A DNA stretch of 64,000 bases, taken from NCBI GenBank assembly GCA_022813625.1, contig JAKLMB010000008.1, positions 1,054,001 to 1,118,000 of the forward strand. Reading direction: 5' to 3'. The stretch is from Aaosphaeria pasadenensis (lineage: Eukaryota; Ascomycota; Dothideomycetes; Pleosporales). Made by a program: the position numbers and the translations under genes. The notes beneath the pieces are model-generated. The model was given only the letters and a program-made list of their open reading frames with translations, was not told the DNA's origin and searched no databases. This document shows positions 49,486-59,594 of the stretch, piece after piece. The first letter of the stretch is position 1. Each line of letters opens with the position of its first letter.

Positions 49486-50067
49486 ATGGCCGAATACTCA
49501 CAGACTGTCGAGAAGGTCGTGGAGAAGAGCTCCAAAGAAGACCAAAAGGAGAGCACCATTGTAAATTTGTATATCTGGTACAACAACAAGAAGTACAGCA
49601 CAAACGACCCTAAAAATCCGTACAGCTCCACCTACAAGCTCGCATGTCACTGCATCAAGAAGAATACGGAAATGGCGGCTGCTCGGAGAAAAGTCGCGAG
49701 ACCCCTTTCCTCTGAACTAGAAACAAGAACGGAAGCCTTAGGTGAAGTAGTATCCATGCACGCTACCTGCAAGAAGGATGCTGATAAGCTTGGCGAAGTC
49801 GCGAGCGCAGTCGACTACTCAGAGGTTGTAGATTTCTACCGTAGTTAAGGTCGGTCTGTGGAAAAAGCTAACTTAAAGGCGACGAAATTGAAAGAGAAGA
49901 TTAACAACATAGTGTCCGGATGTAAGCGCTTCATCGAATGCGAGGGCATAAATCTGAGAATTGTTGAGCATCGGATGAAATGTCTCAGCTGCTGCATTCA
50001 TGCCAGATGCTCTGAGTTGCTGGACATGCAGTTGCAAGCTTTCCAGTCGGCCACATCTAACCTCTGA
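49486..50067 (+). pseudogene. broken paralogue of the 57.0-57.7 kb gene (premature TAA)
   Basis: The frame starts MAEYSQTVEKVV and is homologous over its length to the minus-strand gene at 57008-57658: shared are the start (EYxQT), PKNPYSSTY / PNNPYSQTY and the block VVDFYRS. Directly after FYRS this copy has TAA (49846-49848) where the other has CAA (Gln). The same frame then continues to 50067 with matching sequence, including ATKLKEKINNIV and a C-x2-C-x5-C cluster (KCLSCCIHARC) that aligns with HCQNCILRIKC in the intact copy. So one C-to-T change separates the two parts. It could be a truncated 120-residue protein, but pseudogene is more likely. The family itself is unnamed. Confidence 0.75.
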
Positions 50068-50787
50068 TCGGTTTGCTTATGGGTTTACAAGCTTCTAATC
50101 TAGGAGCTCTCAAGCCTTGGCAACACAAATATATCCTATCTCATCTCAAGTGTTCTAAATTAACATTTCTTCTGAGCCTATTTCCGTTACGTGGGCCTAT
50201 GCCGTTTGAAATTCCGAAGTGATGTACTGGTCATCCAAGACTTCGTGTCAGCATTGAAACGCGTGAGTAAATGGTTAAGAGTAATTCTATGCGTATTAAG
50301 CCTTGAACGCATGGATATCTGAGGAGGCTTGACTACGGATTCGTTGTTACTCACCTTTTACTCACGTTTTGACTCACTCGTATCTCGCAGATATAAAACT
50401 CTACCCTCTTCTCACCATGGAAGCAGCTTCTTTCCTGGAATCCAATCTCATATCCCTTGTTAAATACCCCTACGTTCTTCATGATTACACAAAAAGGCCT
50501 ATCTAGTGCTCACGATGTCGAAACGAAGGGCGATGGATGACTTCCATGTAAAGATTATCTGGCTAGTCATGAAATTCGAGACGAAGTACATTCACATTGA
50601 AAGGGCATTTCTTGAGTTCTTATATTTAACTATACTTTTATACTACTTATAGGATAGAGAAGAGTAGATAAAATTATATTATTATTTACTTCCTACCTTT
50701 TACCTCTATTAGTATCTGTGCAGTTGCGAAATATAAGTAATAAGAAAATGCAACTTGGCGTAAACTGTTTGTTTAGCTAAACCTAGA

Positions 50788-51069
50788 CAGGGCATATGCA
50801 ATTACGCATACTAGCGTTTCCTAGACCCTTTAGAATAGTTTATGTTACCTAGAAGCCTTAGGAAAGTTTAGCATTAACCCTAAGAACCTTCCTAAAGAAC
50901 TCCCGGCGGGATAAGTCCGCAACCTTGTGCTTGTCGGTAGCCATGGCGAACGGCAGTCAGATCAGACGATGGCGGCAGAGTGGAAGGAAACGATAACAGC
51001 AGCCGCATCTGGCAGGGAGAAGTCCGCATCCGTCTACCGCGTAGAGTGTGGTTGATACCATGGACTGAA
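50788..51069 (-). repeat. dispersed repeat, copy 1 (inverted relative to copy 2)
   Basis: The reverse complement of this segment aligns with 61441-61735, roughly 75-80% identical by eye. Shared landmarks in order are TATCAACxACA, TGCGGCTxCTGTT, TCTGATCTGAC, CCATGGC, ACCGACAAG, GTTCTTAGGGTTAAT, CTTCTAGGTAAC, GTCTAGGAAA and ATTGCATATGCCCTG. Both copies can encode MATDK followed by an Arg-rich stretch, with stops in different places. An A/T-rich patch lies just to the left. It looks like a decayed piece of a mobile element or gene. Confidence 0.85.
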
Positions 51070-52917
51070 CCACGGCGACCAACGACAGCTTTGAATAGCA
51101 AAGATGATAGCGCACGATCGACTTCGATGGAGAGTTAATGGCCGGGCAAGCGAACCAGGGACGCATCCAGTGAAAGGAGGCAACAGCACAGCCCACTTCC
51201 GACCCTCTCAGAGTAGGACAATCGTCAATTTTGACTGCTCGATTTTCGCCGTCAGAGAACTAGACGCAACTTTGCGCATGTTCACCCGCAAACCAGGACA
51301 TGGCAAACTATGCAGGCAGTACCACACTTCATCATGGCTAAAAGCGATAGCCATTCCCTCCCACTGCTGGAAGGGACAATATCTGGTTGTACAATCAACT
51401 GGCCGCGAGAGAGATAGTATTGTAGCTTCAACCAACCAACCAACCAACCAGAAAAACGACCTCTTCCCCTGACCACTTCCGCCTCAGGTTTCGACTAACC
51501 AAGGAACATCTTTGCGCCGGGGCAGTCTTGGGTAATCCGAGGGGAGGTTTGGAGAACGTGTTGAAGGTTCGCGGGGAAAAAAAGCCACATGCTGCCCAGT
51601 GGGTGGAGCTGTCTTTGTTCAAATCTTCGTCCACAGTAACACTGGTCTGTAGAACTTTTCAAGAACCCTTCCTTGGTACATCCAAGACGGGAGACCGGGA
51701 TAGAGGAGAACTGGATGGGATCTGAAATGGAAAGACGTAGGACCAAACCACGCAGACATGGAGACGATGAGGCGGCCGCCAGCCGCAAGCATCCGCTTCC
51801 ATAGGAGTAGAGCCTGTCGTCGCTGGTTCATGGGTGAGTTGTTGGAGACGTGAGCGGCCAGGATGATATTGCAGCTCCTGTTCAGACCGGGCAGGTTATT
51901 ATACGTGACGCTGCCTGTACTAGACCTGCCCTTCCAAGATCGAGAACGCTCTCGCCACTCTGGGGGTTGACGAGCCCAACAGTCAGGAGGGTATTAAGAG
52001 CAGACCCTCGGGGCGCATGGGCAAAGTAACCGACCAAACCACGTAGGCCGCCCGAGCTGCAGTACCGTTTCGGAGATACGCCATGGTAACAAGGGGACCT
52101 GGACGTACGTTGGCATGAAAGGCCACACTTGAAGGGTGGGTACTATTCGTGGTAGGAATCGGATTGCCGTAATGCCTCCATGCTCGTGCCCGACCATCAG
52201 CCTTGTACAGTTCCAATATTGCCGGCGGCTGCTGTGTGCTGTGAGAAAGTACCAATGCCATATAGAATCATGAACCAGGCTTGTAACCCTACATCTTTCC
52301 CTGTCCCCTTGCTCTACATTTTACCATTTCCTCCCTCTAATTTTGATTTGAGGAAAAATATATTCCAGTCACATCAAGTAAAGAGAATAGATCAATAACA
52401 ACAAATATGAGCATACAGAACCTGCAGATGAGAAGATTTGTGTTGTGAAAGAATACATCGGGACATGGTGCAAAGTATGCAAGACGTCCAGAACAGTATC
52501 GTATGCCTGAGGCAGGAGCTGATAACTGCAAATGAACGGATTAATGGCATTTCAAAAGACATGATGGAAGTACTCATCACTATTCGGTATGACAGCGCAT
52601 CGGAACAAACTACAAAAGTGTCCTATATCGGAGGATGATCGACAACGAGAGGATTGATGTAAACTAGATCATTAGAAAGTGGTGGATACAAAGCAAATCA
52701 TTCGATTGAGTCATAATGAGTGATGAACTACATCCAAGGGCAGAGTTCCGAATTGAATGGGGAATAATGGGTGTAGCAAAGGGCGGTTACTCGTACTCGT
52801 AGTGTACGGCTAACACTAGTGGAAGGGCTGAAAGTCTCATTGTCTGACGAGTAATTCAATTGAATTTAAAATGGAAATATGAATCTTCTAGGTGATGAAC
52901 GAAGCTGCGTTGAATTA

Positions 52918-53028
52918 AGGTTTAGGTGAAGGTTTAGGTGAAGTGAAGGTTTAGGTGAAGTGAAGGTTTAGGTGAAGTGAAGGTTTAGGTGAAGTGAAGG
53001 TGAAGGTGAAGTGAAGGCGAAGGCGAAG
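52918..53028 (+). repeat. 17-bp tandem repeat containing GGTTTAGGTGAAGTGAA
   Basis: About four complete units of GGTTTAGGTGAAGTGAA follow a shorter GGTTTAGGTGAA start; the array then decays into GAAGGTGAAGGCGAAGG. It ends about 450 bp upstream of the MBF1 start. Confidence 0.85.
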
Positions 53029-53078
53029 ATGTTTCTAGAAGGTCAGTGGCTTGGCAGAATAGCAGTTTCCCGCCTGTG

Positions 53079-53272
53079 ATTGGCCAGAACGGCGTCTCTC
53101 ATTGTGCCACTGCCACCACACGAAGAGTCACAGCCCATTGACCCATCATCATCAGTCTCATTAGGAGGAGCCTTTGATTCCTTACAAACCACCGTGGCTT
53201 TTTAGTCGTGAAGTCTGAAAAGCCCCCTTGTTCTATTTCTTCTCTTCTTCATTCCCATCACTCCTTCTACCT
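53079..53272 (+). promoter_or_regulatory. MBF1 proximal promoter with CCAAT box and CT tract
   Basis: An inverted CCAAT box (ATTGG, 53079-53083) is followed by a pyrimidine-rich tract (TTCTATTTCTTCTCTTCTTC and on, 53231-53272) about 210 bases before the ATG, a layout common in highly expressed fungal housekeeping genes. The role is inferred. Confidence 0.35.
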
Positions 53273-53478
53273 ACCGTCTTACCGACTGCAATCACCGAGC
53301 GAGAGGCAAGTTCACACGCACCAAACGTCATTCCGATCCGGTCCCGCTGCCTACATAAACTACCCTCATCCCCCCCCACACAACCGCAACTCTCACACAA
53401 CACTCTTCCTCCCGTACCCACAACCACCGCACATATCCTCTCCCGCATACTCAACGGCACCCTTCCATTACGGACAAA

Positions 53479-54069
53479 ATGAGCGACGATTGGGATTCCG
53501 TCACCAAGATCGGCAGCCGCACCCGTGGCGGAGCTGCTGGTCCCCGTGAGACTGTCATCAAGGGCAAGTCTGCTTTGAACGCCGCACAGAGGAGCGGAGC
53601 TGTTCTCTCTACCGAGAAGAAGTACAGCACTGCCAATGCCGTAAGTTTTTCCTCCACCATGGCTACTTTAAACTCCCATTTTCTTGGGCTGCGAAAGAGA
53701 AGACGCGATGGAAAAGATTTGCATCTCGCTAACAACGATTCTCTATAGGTGTCTGGTGGAAGCGAAGGTCAGCGTCTCACAAAGGTCGACCGATCCGACG
53801 ATATCATCAAGCCCAAGACCGTTGGCAAGGACGTCGGCGCAGCCCTCGCAAAGGCTCGATCCGAAGCCAAGAACGATAAGGGATCCACCATGACCCAGAA
53901 GGACCTCGCCACCAAGTGCAACACCACCCCCACCGTCATCGCAGACCTAGAGCGAGGTACCGCCGCACCTGATCAGCAGCTCCTGGGCAAGATCGAGAGG
54001 CTGCTGAACGTCACCCTCCGAGGCAGCGCAGACAAGATTGGGCAACCCAAGTTCCCGAAGAAGAAGTAG
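53479..54069 (+). CDS. MBF1: multiprotein-bridging factor 1
   Basis: Two exons, 53479-53640 and 53749-54069, with a phase-0, 108-nt intron (GTAAGT donor, CTATAG acceptor), giving 160 residues. MBF1 is a conserved coactivator that bridges TBP and bZIP-type activators and also acts on stalled or collided ribosomes; it works in nucleus and cytosol. The N-terminal domain has the usual DWDSVTKIG, then the helix-turn-helix Cro/C1 domain with MTQKDLATKCNTTPTVIADLERG (about residues 98-120) and a basic C-terminus ending KFPKKK. Length and motifs are normal. It is a conserved gene sitting inside an otherwise repeat-rich accessory region. Confidence 0.97.
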
Positions 54070-55656
54070 AGAGGAAATGCGTGCTGGTCTTTACTTGAAT
54101 CTTCTTCGGTGACGAACAATCTTTGGATTAGCGGGCGTTTGGACGGGATGGAAGGACAACCAACCACATCAGATCATGTAAGGATCGAAGCGATAGATTG
54201 ACTCGGAACACGATGCTACGGAATGGGCATGAACAACCACAGACTGTACAGATCGGTTTTACTTTCCAGCAAACATCGTGGTCTCGCTGTTGTTCCAATG
54301 AATTTTTGGGGCGCAGTTGAGGCTCGTTTGGATTTCAAAAGGGTGTCATGGGTCTCATCGGTTAGATATACGCATTAGAGAAAAAACGACAAAACAATTA
54401 CTCCAATGGCATTATTGTATCGGTACATACAGTCCTCCGCGTGAATTCCTCTGTTCGTTTGAATATCGCACATAGCGTGCTGCTCAGTGAAGTAATGACA
54501 CACTATATCATTTGTCCTATGTAACCAATCCACAACTCGCAATGATAACACCCACCCGGATCCTTGCGCTTTCTCCAAATGGATTTATGATGAAATGGGC
54601 CCGACGACGCGTGCAGCGAGTGGCTACAGCTCATACAAATCCTTGTTTCGGATATAGCTGGTTAGAAATATCTGTCTCTTCTGTGCTAGCAGTAGACGTG
54701 CGTCTAGCAAGCTTTGATGTTCAGGTACCAGCTACGTACTGAATAGTACACTCAAACCCACTCAAACTTCAGACGATACTCCATACTACACCTTAACCTA
54801 CGAGTACGTACTCGCATATCTCATAGCACGTGTGAAGGATACCCAGTTATCCATCCAAACATCCAACACTGTACATGTGCAGTATACGAGTACATAACTC
54901 TACCGATCCCAACCGCCAATGGATTCAGATAGAACGAAACTGTAATTCTTCCACGCTGGTGATTAATTCCCACTTAGGCTTACAGTCAAGGTGTTCGAGT
55001 AGTTGATAAGTATATCTCCTAGGACTTTCGTGGAACTGATTTACAGTCCGACGCTAAGAAGTATCTTCCGTCCACGATAATGGGCCGTAGTCGCCGCCGT
55101 GGTACAGTTGTGGTGTTCATTAAAGCAAGCGCCGACGTATATGGAGTGCGGTAATTACACTGGTAGTACATCACAGATCAAGCACAACAACCCATAACAT
55201 TCTATTCCCTGGTCAAGTTCTCAAATCCATGTATCATGACTAGATTTATCCCAGTGCTGTACCCCCAGAAGTTGATATCATTTGTCATTCACGAGTCGCG
55301 CCGTAATCCACAATGGTAGTAGGTATGTAAAAGGTAAAGACACTAGAATAGGAAATGATGGTATTAGTACCTCCAAACAACTACATTAGGGTATACTAAC
55401 AAAGGCCATCAGATAAAATGATGAAACCAGTGCCAGTGGGTATAATAAGAGATATTCTGGTAAGATATTGGGGTGAGAGGGGGGGGGGGGTCCCCTGATT
55501 CCGTCCTGACAGGACTGGACAGAACGAAGGCTTCAAAAGGCATCCTTGCTGGAGATTGTGGCCGTGGGAAAAGGAAAGCTCGATTGGGACCATGATGCCT
55601 GATCATCTTCCGTGGCGGCCAGAATGCCCAGATCGGGGTGGCATCAACCGTCACGT
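54070..55656. other. spacer without gene
   Basis: Contains a perfect 14-bp palindrome CGAGTACGTACTCG at 54801-54814 among GAGTAC/GTACTC-rich words, and a G12 run at 55479-55490. No coding sequence supported. Confidence 0.5.
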
Positions 55657-56295
55657 TCACTCGGTTTCTGCAAAAACTTGAATCGTCACGGACAGTTGCC
55701 GTGTAGCTCTGAATAAAAGTCCCTTCGTCTGGTTTCGTGATTCTGTCAGAGTTTGTTCGGCAACGTGGGGCTCGGTCAGTGTCTGGATTACGTTAAGCGC
55801 GGAAGTGGAAAACTGATGATAAGTTTCCAAGAGGCGGAGATTCCAGAGATCAGTGAAATCGTGCCATTCTCTCTCTGTGAGAAATCCCGACTTGAGCCCA
55901 AGCCAAAGAATGCATATATTCACGGATATCTCGAAGAATTTGCTGAACAGGCCTTGGAGTGGGGTATGACGGCTCATGGGGTTGTCCGTGAGACCCTGCT
56001 GATGTTTTGTTTCGACTGCTTCTATTCGTTTCTTGATGCACTTTCGTATAAGCTCGTGCTGGTCCGATATAAGCGGTTTAACCTCAATCGCAATTTCTAT
56101 GGCGTCGCGGAGGGCATCAAACAGGAGGCAGTCCAACACAAGCGACGCCCACCGATGGTAGTCGGTCTTTGTGTAGTTACTAATTGCCCTTTGGTTCTTC
56201 AGTGTCTGGATGTTGGCCTCAGTCGGTTTCATTTGTAACAATATCGAAGCGTTCTTGTAAGTCTCATATTCGTCTTGCGTGGTTGGATTCTGCAT
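55657..56295 (-). CDS. hypothetical helical protein
   Basis: A single-exon minus-strand frame of 212 residues from the ATG at 56295 (MQNPTTQDEYETYK); the frame is open to another ATG at 56463, which would add 56 residues lacking a clear character. The protein looks mostly alpha-helical, with the stretch HRWASLVLDCLLFDALRDAI and a hydrophobic block ISVNICILWLGLKSGFL. No domain is recognised. It lies in the accessory region, near the unnamed paralogue family and the receptor/effector pair. Codon pattern and length make it more likely than not to be real, but there is no homology evidence available here. Confidence 0.45.
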   Translation of the reverse strand: MQNPTTQDEYETYKNASILLQMKPTEANIQTLKNQRAISNYTKTDYHRWASLVLDCLLFDALRDAIEIAIEVKPLISDQHELIRKCIKKRIEAVETKHQQGLTDNPMSRHTPLQGLFSKFFEISVNICILWLGLKSGFLTEREWHDFTDLWNLRLLETYHQFSTSALNVIQTLTEPHVAEQTLTESRNQTKGLLFRATRQLSVTIQVFAETE

Positions 56296-57007
56296 GGCGA
56301 TGTACTGGATAGATTCGATTCTGGCTTTGGTGAATGATGAGAATGGAGAAGATGTACTGGTGAAGAAAATGGCATGGAATCCCCACGAGAAAGGATGTTT
56401 ATACCTGCCATATATGTCCGTGTAGCTATGTATCAGTAGATGAGAACAAGCAAAAGGACTCACAAACAGTCATGGTAGCTAAGTCATTCATTGCAAGACT
56501 CACTACACAGTACCAAAACTGTCACTCGTCGCGCACGGAACACTGGATGTACAGTCACAAATGGTCCAAACATCCGTCGTAACCCACACCAAGAATCAGA
56601 ATAACAAGAGAAAATCGTCATCACTTCGGCAAAACGAAAACCTGCACAAGAGTCAGAAGTGTCATGTTTCAATGTATCCGTGCTGTGCAGGACATGGACT
56701 GAGTTTGGCTAAACAAACGATTCACGCCGAGTCACACTTCCTTATCACTCATATTTCACAACTGCACGGGTACCGATATATACGAAGGTTGGAAAGCACA
56801 TAATGATATTTGCCATCTAATCTTCTCCCTTCTGCAAGTGGCTTGGAAGCAGAGTAACATACAAATAGGCCGGCGAGAGACATTCCAGTGAAGCCACCTG
56901 GAAGAAGTGACGCGTTCCCGGAACTAAGAAATTGAAATACGTTCGCCTTGAAAATCCCCCGAGACCGATCCTTTGTGGTCAAAACCCAACAGGATGAGGA
57001 GCGGTCC
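56296..57007. other. spacer
   Basis: No gene seen; only short frames without motifs. Confidence 0.5.
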
Positions 57008-57658
57008 TTAAAACTTTTCCCGCAGGTCCATGAAAAGCCCGTTCGATGCCTCGAAGGGGGCTGTAAGCGTGTAATGGTAACTTGATCGAAGAGAAAATTT
57101 CGCACCTTCTTCCTGCACCTTCCTCTTCTCAGGGCATTTGATACGGAGAATGCAGTTTTGACAATGTATTTGATGCACAGCTTCATCCAGATATGGTTTC
57201 TGTGGTGCGGGAGTGTCCCTTAATAGTGACACTTCGCGGTTCATCTCCTCTTCCAACTTAGTTGCCATCGATTCCGCCTGTTGAGTAGATTCACCTTGAC
57301 TACGGTAGAAATCTACGACCTCCAAGTAATTCACTTTGCTTGCGGCGTTACAAAGCTCTTCGACGGCAATGTCGTAGATAGTGATCATGAACCTCGAGTC
57401 CTTGAAGGCTTTCGATCTTACTTCTGATTCGGGGTCGGAGAGTTTTGCCATGTTTTTCCTTATCTTGGGCTCCATCGTCTTGCTTATACTGCCGCAGAGG
57501 AGCATAATGTTGTAGGTCTGGCTGTACGGATTGTTTGGGTCAATCGCGCTGTTTTGTTCTTTGTCGTGCAATCTGGCCACGATTGCACTGATGCTCGCCT
57601 GGATTCCCTTAGAGCCTTTCTCCTCAATCTCCTCCGGGGTCTGTAAGTATTCAGACAT
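57008..57658 (-). CDS. unnamed accessory protein with C-x2-C-x5-C cluster (intact paralogue)
   Basis: A 216-residue single-exon frame. The ATG at 57658 (MSEYLQT) is chosen because the DNA ATG-TCT-GAA-TAC-TTA-CAG-ACC closely matches the start of the broken paralogue at 49486. The protein is hydrophilic and helical, with PNNPYSQTY, LCNAASKVNYLEVVDFYRSQ, ATKLEEEMNREV and a cysteine cluster HCQNCILRIKC near residue 165-175 that could bind a metal. Two copies in one 8-kb stretch, on opposite strands, indicate a recent local duplication. It is the nearest gene to the effector/receptor pair (about 0.8 kb away), but a link is only positional. Function unknown. Confidence 0.65.
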   Translation of the reverse strand: MSEYLQTPEEIEEKGSKGIQASISAIVARLHDKEQNSAIDPNNPYSQTYNIMLLCGSISKTMEPKIRKNMAKLSDPESEVRSKAFKDSRFMITIYDIAVEELCNAASKVNYLEVVDFYRSQGESTQQAESMATKLEEEMNREVSLLRDTPAPQKPYLDEAVHQIHCQNCILRIKCPEKRKVQEEGAKFSLRSSYHYTLTAPFEASNGLFMDLREKF

Positions 57659-58495
57659 CTTCACGAGTAAGGATTTTTCGGAGGAATATTAGTGATTGCT
57701 CTAGTGTTGCGGGCGATGCTTCAGGTCTAAGATGCAGGAATTATATGCATATTAGGACATTGTACGGACGCATTTGATACCAGTATGGGCTCACTAGATA
57801 TGTACAGTGTCATTGTCTGAACTGGGTTTCAAAGAACTACGATACAAGCAGAACCGGATTTTGCAATAATAGCTATCTACACAAAGCCGCCAATTTCATG
57901 GAAATTAGCTGATGTCAAAGTCAAAGCCACCGTTGCAGCCTAGGCTGTCTAGATGATAGCCAGACAAAGCCGACAATTTTTGATACTTCACAATGGAGTT
58001 CGGCCTCGCGCAATTACGTTTTGTCTATCATCCTAAATCCCCTTGGAACAAAAAGCACAGTCTTGCAAAATAGGTTTGCGGTTGGGATGGCCTGATAGCT
58101 TATGAACTGTGTTGGCATTATCTGACGAAGGAACTCATGGTGCTTCTCGAGCTATCTTTCAATTTGTTGACACCGTTTGTTGCAAATTTTCACGATTTCA
58201 ATGTGTCACAAGCGAAGTTCAATAAGAAACAGCAACAACCCTCACTCCGTAACGAGAACCACTGCGTGGACAGATAGAAACCCCATTCCTGCATCATCAT
58301 TTTTTTCTACAATGGCAATTCAAAAGAATGTGGTGATAGGAATATATTCAGCTTATCTAGTATTACCTAGTTCAAGTTTCCGAACAACTATACCGATGCA
58401 CTACCTACTCCATCGATCATTCCGCAAGGGCGTTTGAGAAGCGACGTCTACAGATCGTTGCGACGAAAGGCAGACGGCAAGGTTGGATTCGGTGG
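57659..58495. other. spacer left of effector gene
   Basis: No coding sequence supported. Confidence 0.5.
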
Positions 58496-59306
58496 TTATC
58501 CCCGCCCGAAATGAACTGGGCCATTGATCACGCCTGACTGGACGCCAGAATTATGGCTTCCAAACGTCAATGTATGGTTGTTTTGCGTAACCGCTTCCGC
58601 AAGCGCCGACGCCGCCCTGTTTGCTAGAGCACCCCCTGACTCTAGCGCTCTGTATGCTCTCTCCTCTTGCTCCAAGGTCTCCGTCCTGCTGCGGCGAATC
58701 CTTCCGCTCCTTAATCCTCTCCGCCGCCCATCGACTTCAGTGGCTTCGGTCCGCAGACCTGACACGATTGTCATGATCTCGTCTGTATTGGACGTATTCT
58801 GGACCGAAAGTTGTCTACTCAGAAGGATTAGCCCAAATTTGGCCGTGCGTTGACAAGAACATGGTAACTTACAGATTCGCTAAGCACACGGCTGTATTGA
58901 TGGTCGCCTTGGCCCCATGGAGCCGCGCTGATATGGCTTTGATCAACCTCCGCTTCAAGATGCCAATCTTGAACCTGTCTCTGAAGGACAGTTTCTCATC
59001 GCTTGATGAGTGCTTGGTCCATTGCTTGAGGCCATCTTGGAGGATTGAGCACACTTCTGTGCAACTGTCCATGGCCATCCTCAAATCTTGAGTCGTGAAG
59101 GGTCCGAGAAACGCCAACCCCGTAGCGGGTATATCTTGGAGAGCCATAAGCTCTGCCTCGACTGATTGAACTTCTCCCCTAAGGTCGACGACTAACTGTG
59201 GCGCATCTCTGATGTGATCGATGTCAGTCAAGAGGCTGTTGGCGAGTTGAGTGGTAGTCGCGGCGATGCCAATGATTGCAGCAGAGATGCTCAGAGGATC
59301 AGCCAT
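58496..59306 (-). CDS. HeLo-like effector with C-terminal RHIM/PP-like amyloid motif
   Basis: Two minus-strand exons, 59306-58873 and 58814-58496, with a 58-nt intron (GTAAGT donor, GAGTAG acceptor), giving 250 residues. The N-terminus MADPLSISAAIIGIAATTTQ followed by a long helical domain is typical of HeLo-like/SesA-type domains of fungal cell-death proteins, in which the first helix can insert into membrane. A very basic linker (GRRRGLRSGRIRRSR) and an Ala-rich helix lead to residues 230-250, which contain NSGVQSGVINGPVHF. That end matches residues 8-27 of the neighbouring receptor. The known model for HET-S, HELLP and SBP proteins is that an amyloid seed formed by the receptor templates this tail and so activates the pore-forming domain. 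Intact here; function inferred from architecture. Confidence 0.8.
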
Positions 59307-59594
59307 GGTACTGGCTGAGATCAGGGACCAAGAAATGATAATAGGTGGAGATGTAATAGCAGAATCTAGGTACGAAGGAATGATAATAGGAGGAGATGTG
59401 AAGGCAGAATCTAGGTACGAAGACGAGGGGTTTGATATGGATGCTCGCTTAATTTGTTTGCTTTGCTTTATCCAAATGGAGCGACCAAGAGGGTGGGCTA
59501 ATCGCTAATAGGCTGTTGCACAGCTAATGCTACAGCACAGCTGAGGATACATCATAGACGTCACACCTAAACGTCAGATTCTCAAATTGTGACT
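59307..59594. promoter_or_regulatory. shared divergent promoter of effector and receptor genes
   Basis: The 288 bp between the two ATGs must hold both promoters. It includes a 45-bp tandem duplication (59332-59421). Head-to-head arrangement is the usual layout of fungal receptor/effector amyloid pairs and suggests co-expression. Confidence 0.55.
59332..59421 (+). repeat. 45-bp tandem duplication in the divergent promoter
   Basis: Two units, 59332-59376 and 59377-59421, share AATGATAATAGG, GGAGATGT and GCAGAATCTAGGTACGAA. Confidence 0.9.

Larger units (their letters stand above)
50068..53478. other. repeat-rich spacer upstream of MBF1
   Basis: No supportable gene. It contains an A/T-rich patch (about 50600-50750), one copy of the dispersed inverted repeat (50788-51069) and a 17-bp tandem array (52918-53028). 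A short coiled-coil-like frame at 52465-52638 is not supported by a start or splice context. Confidence 0.5.

Noticed and set aside
52432..52638. Short coiled-coil-like frame (MQDVQNSIVCLRQELITANERI)
   Set aside because: Only about 58 codons from a plausible ATG, no convincing upstream exon, no family; could be chance.
54801..54814. Perfect 14-bp palindrome CGAGTACGTACTCG
   Set aside because: Lies in a stretch of GAGTAC-type simple sequence; too short and common in type to claim a function.
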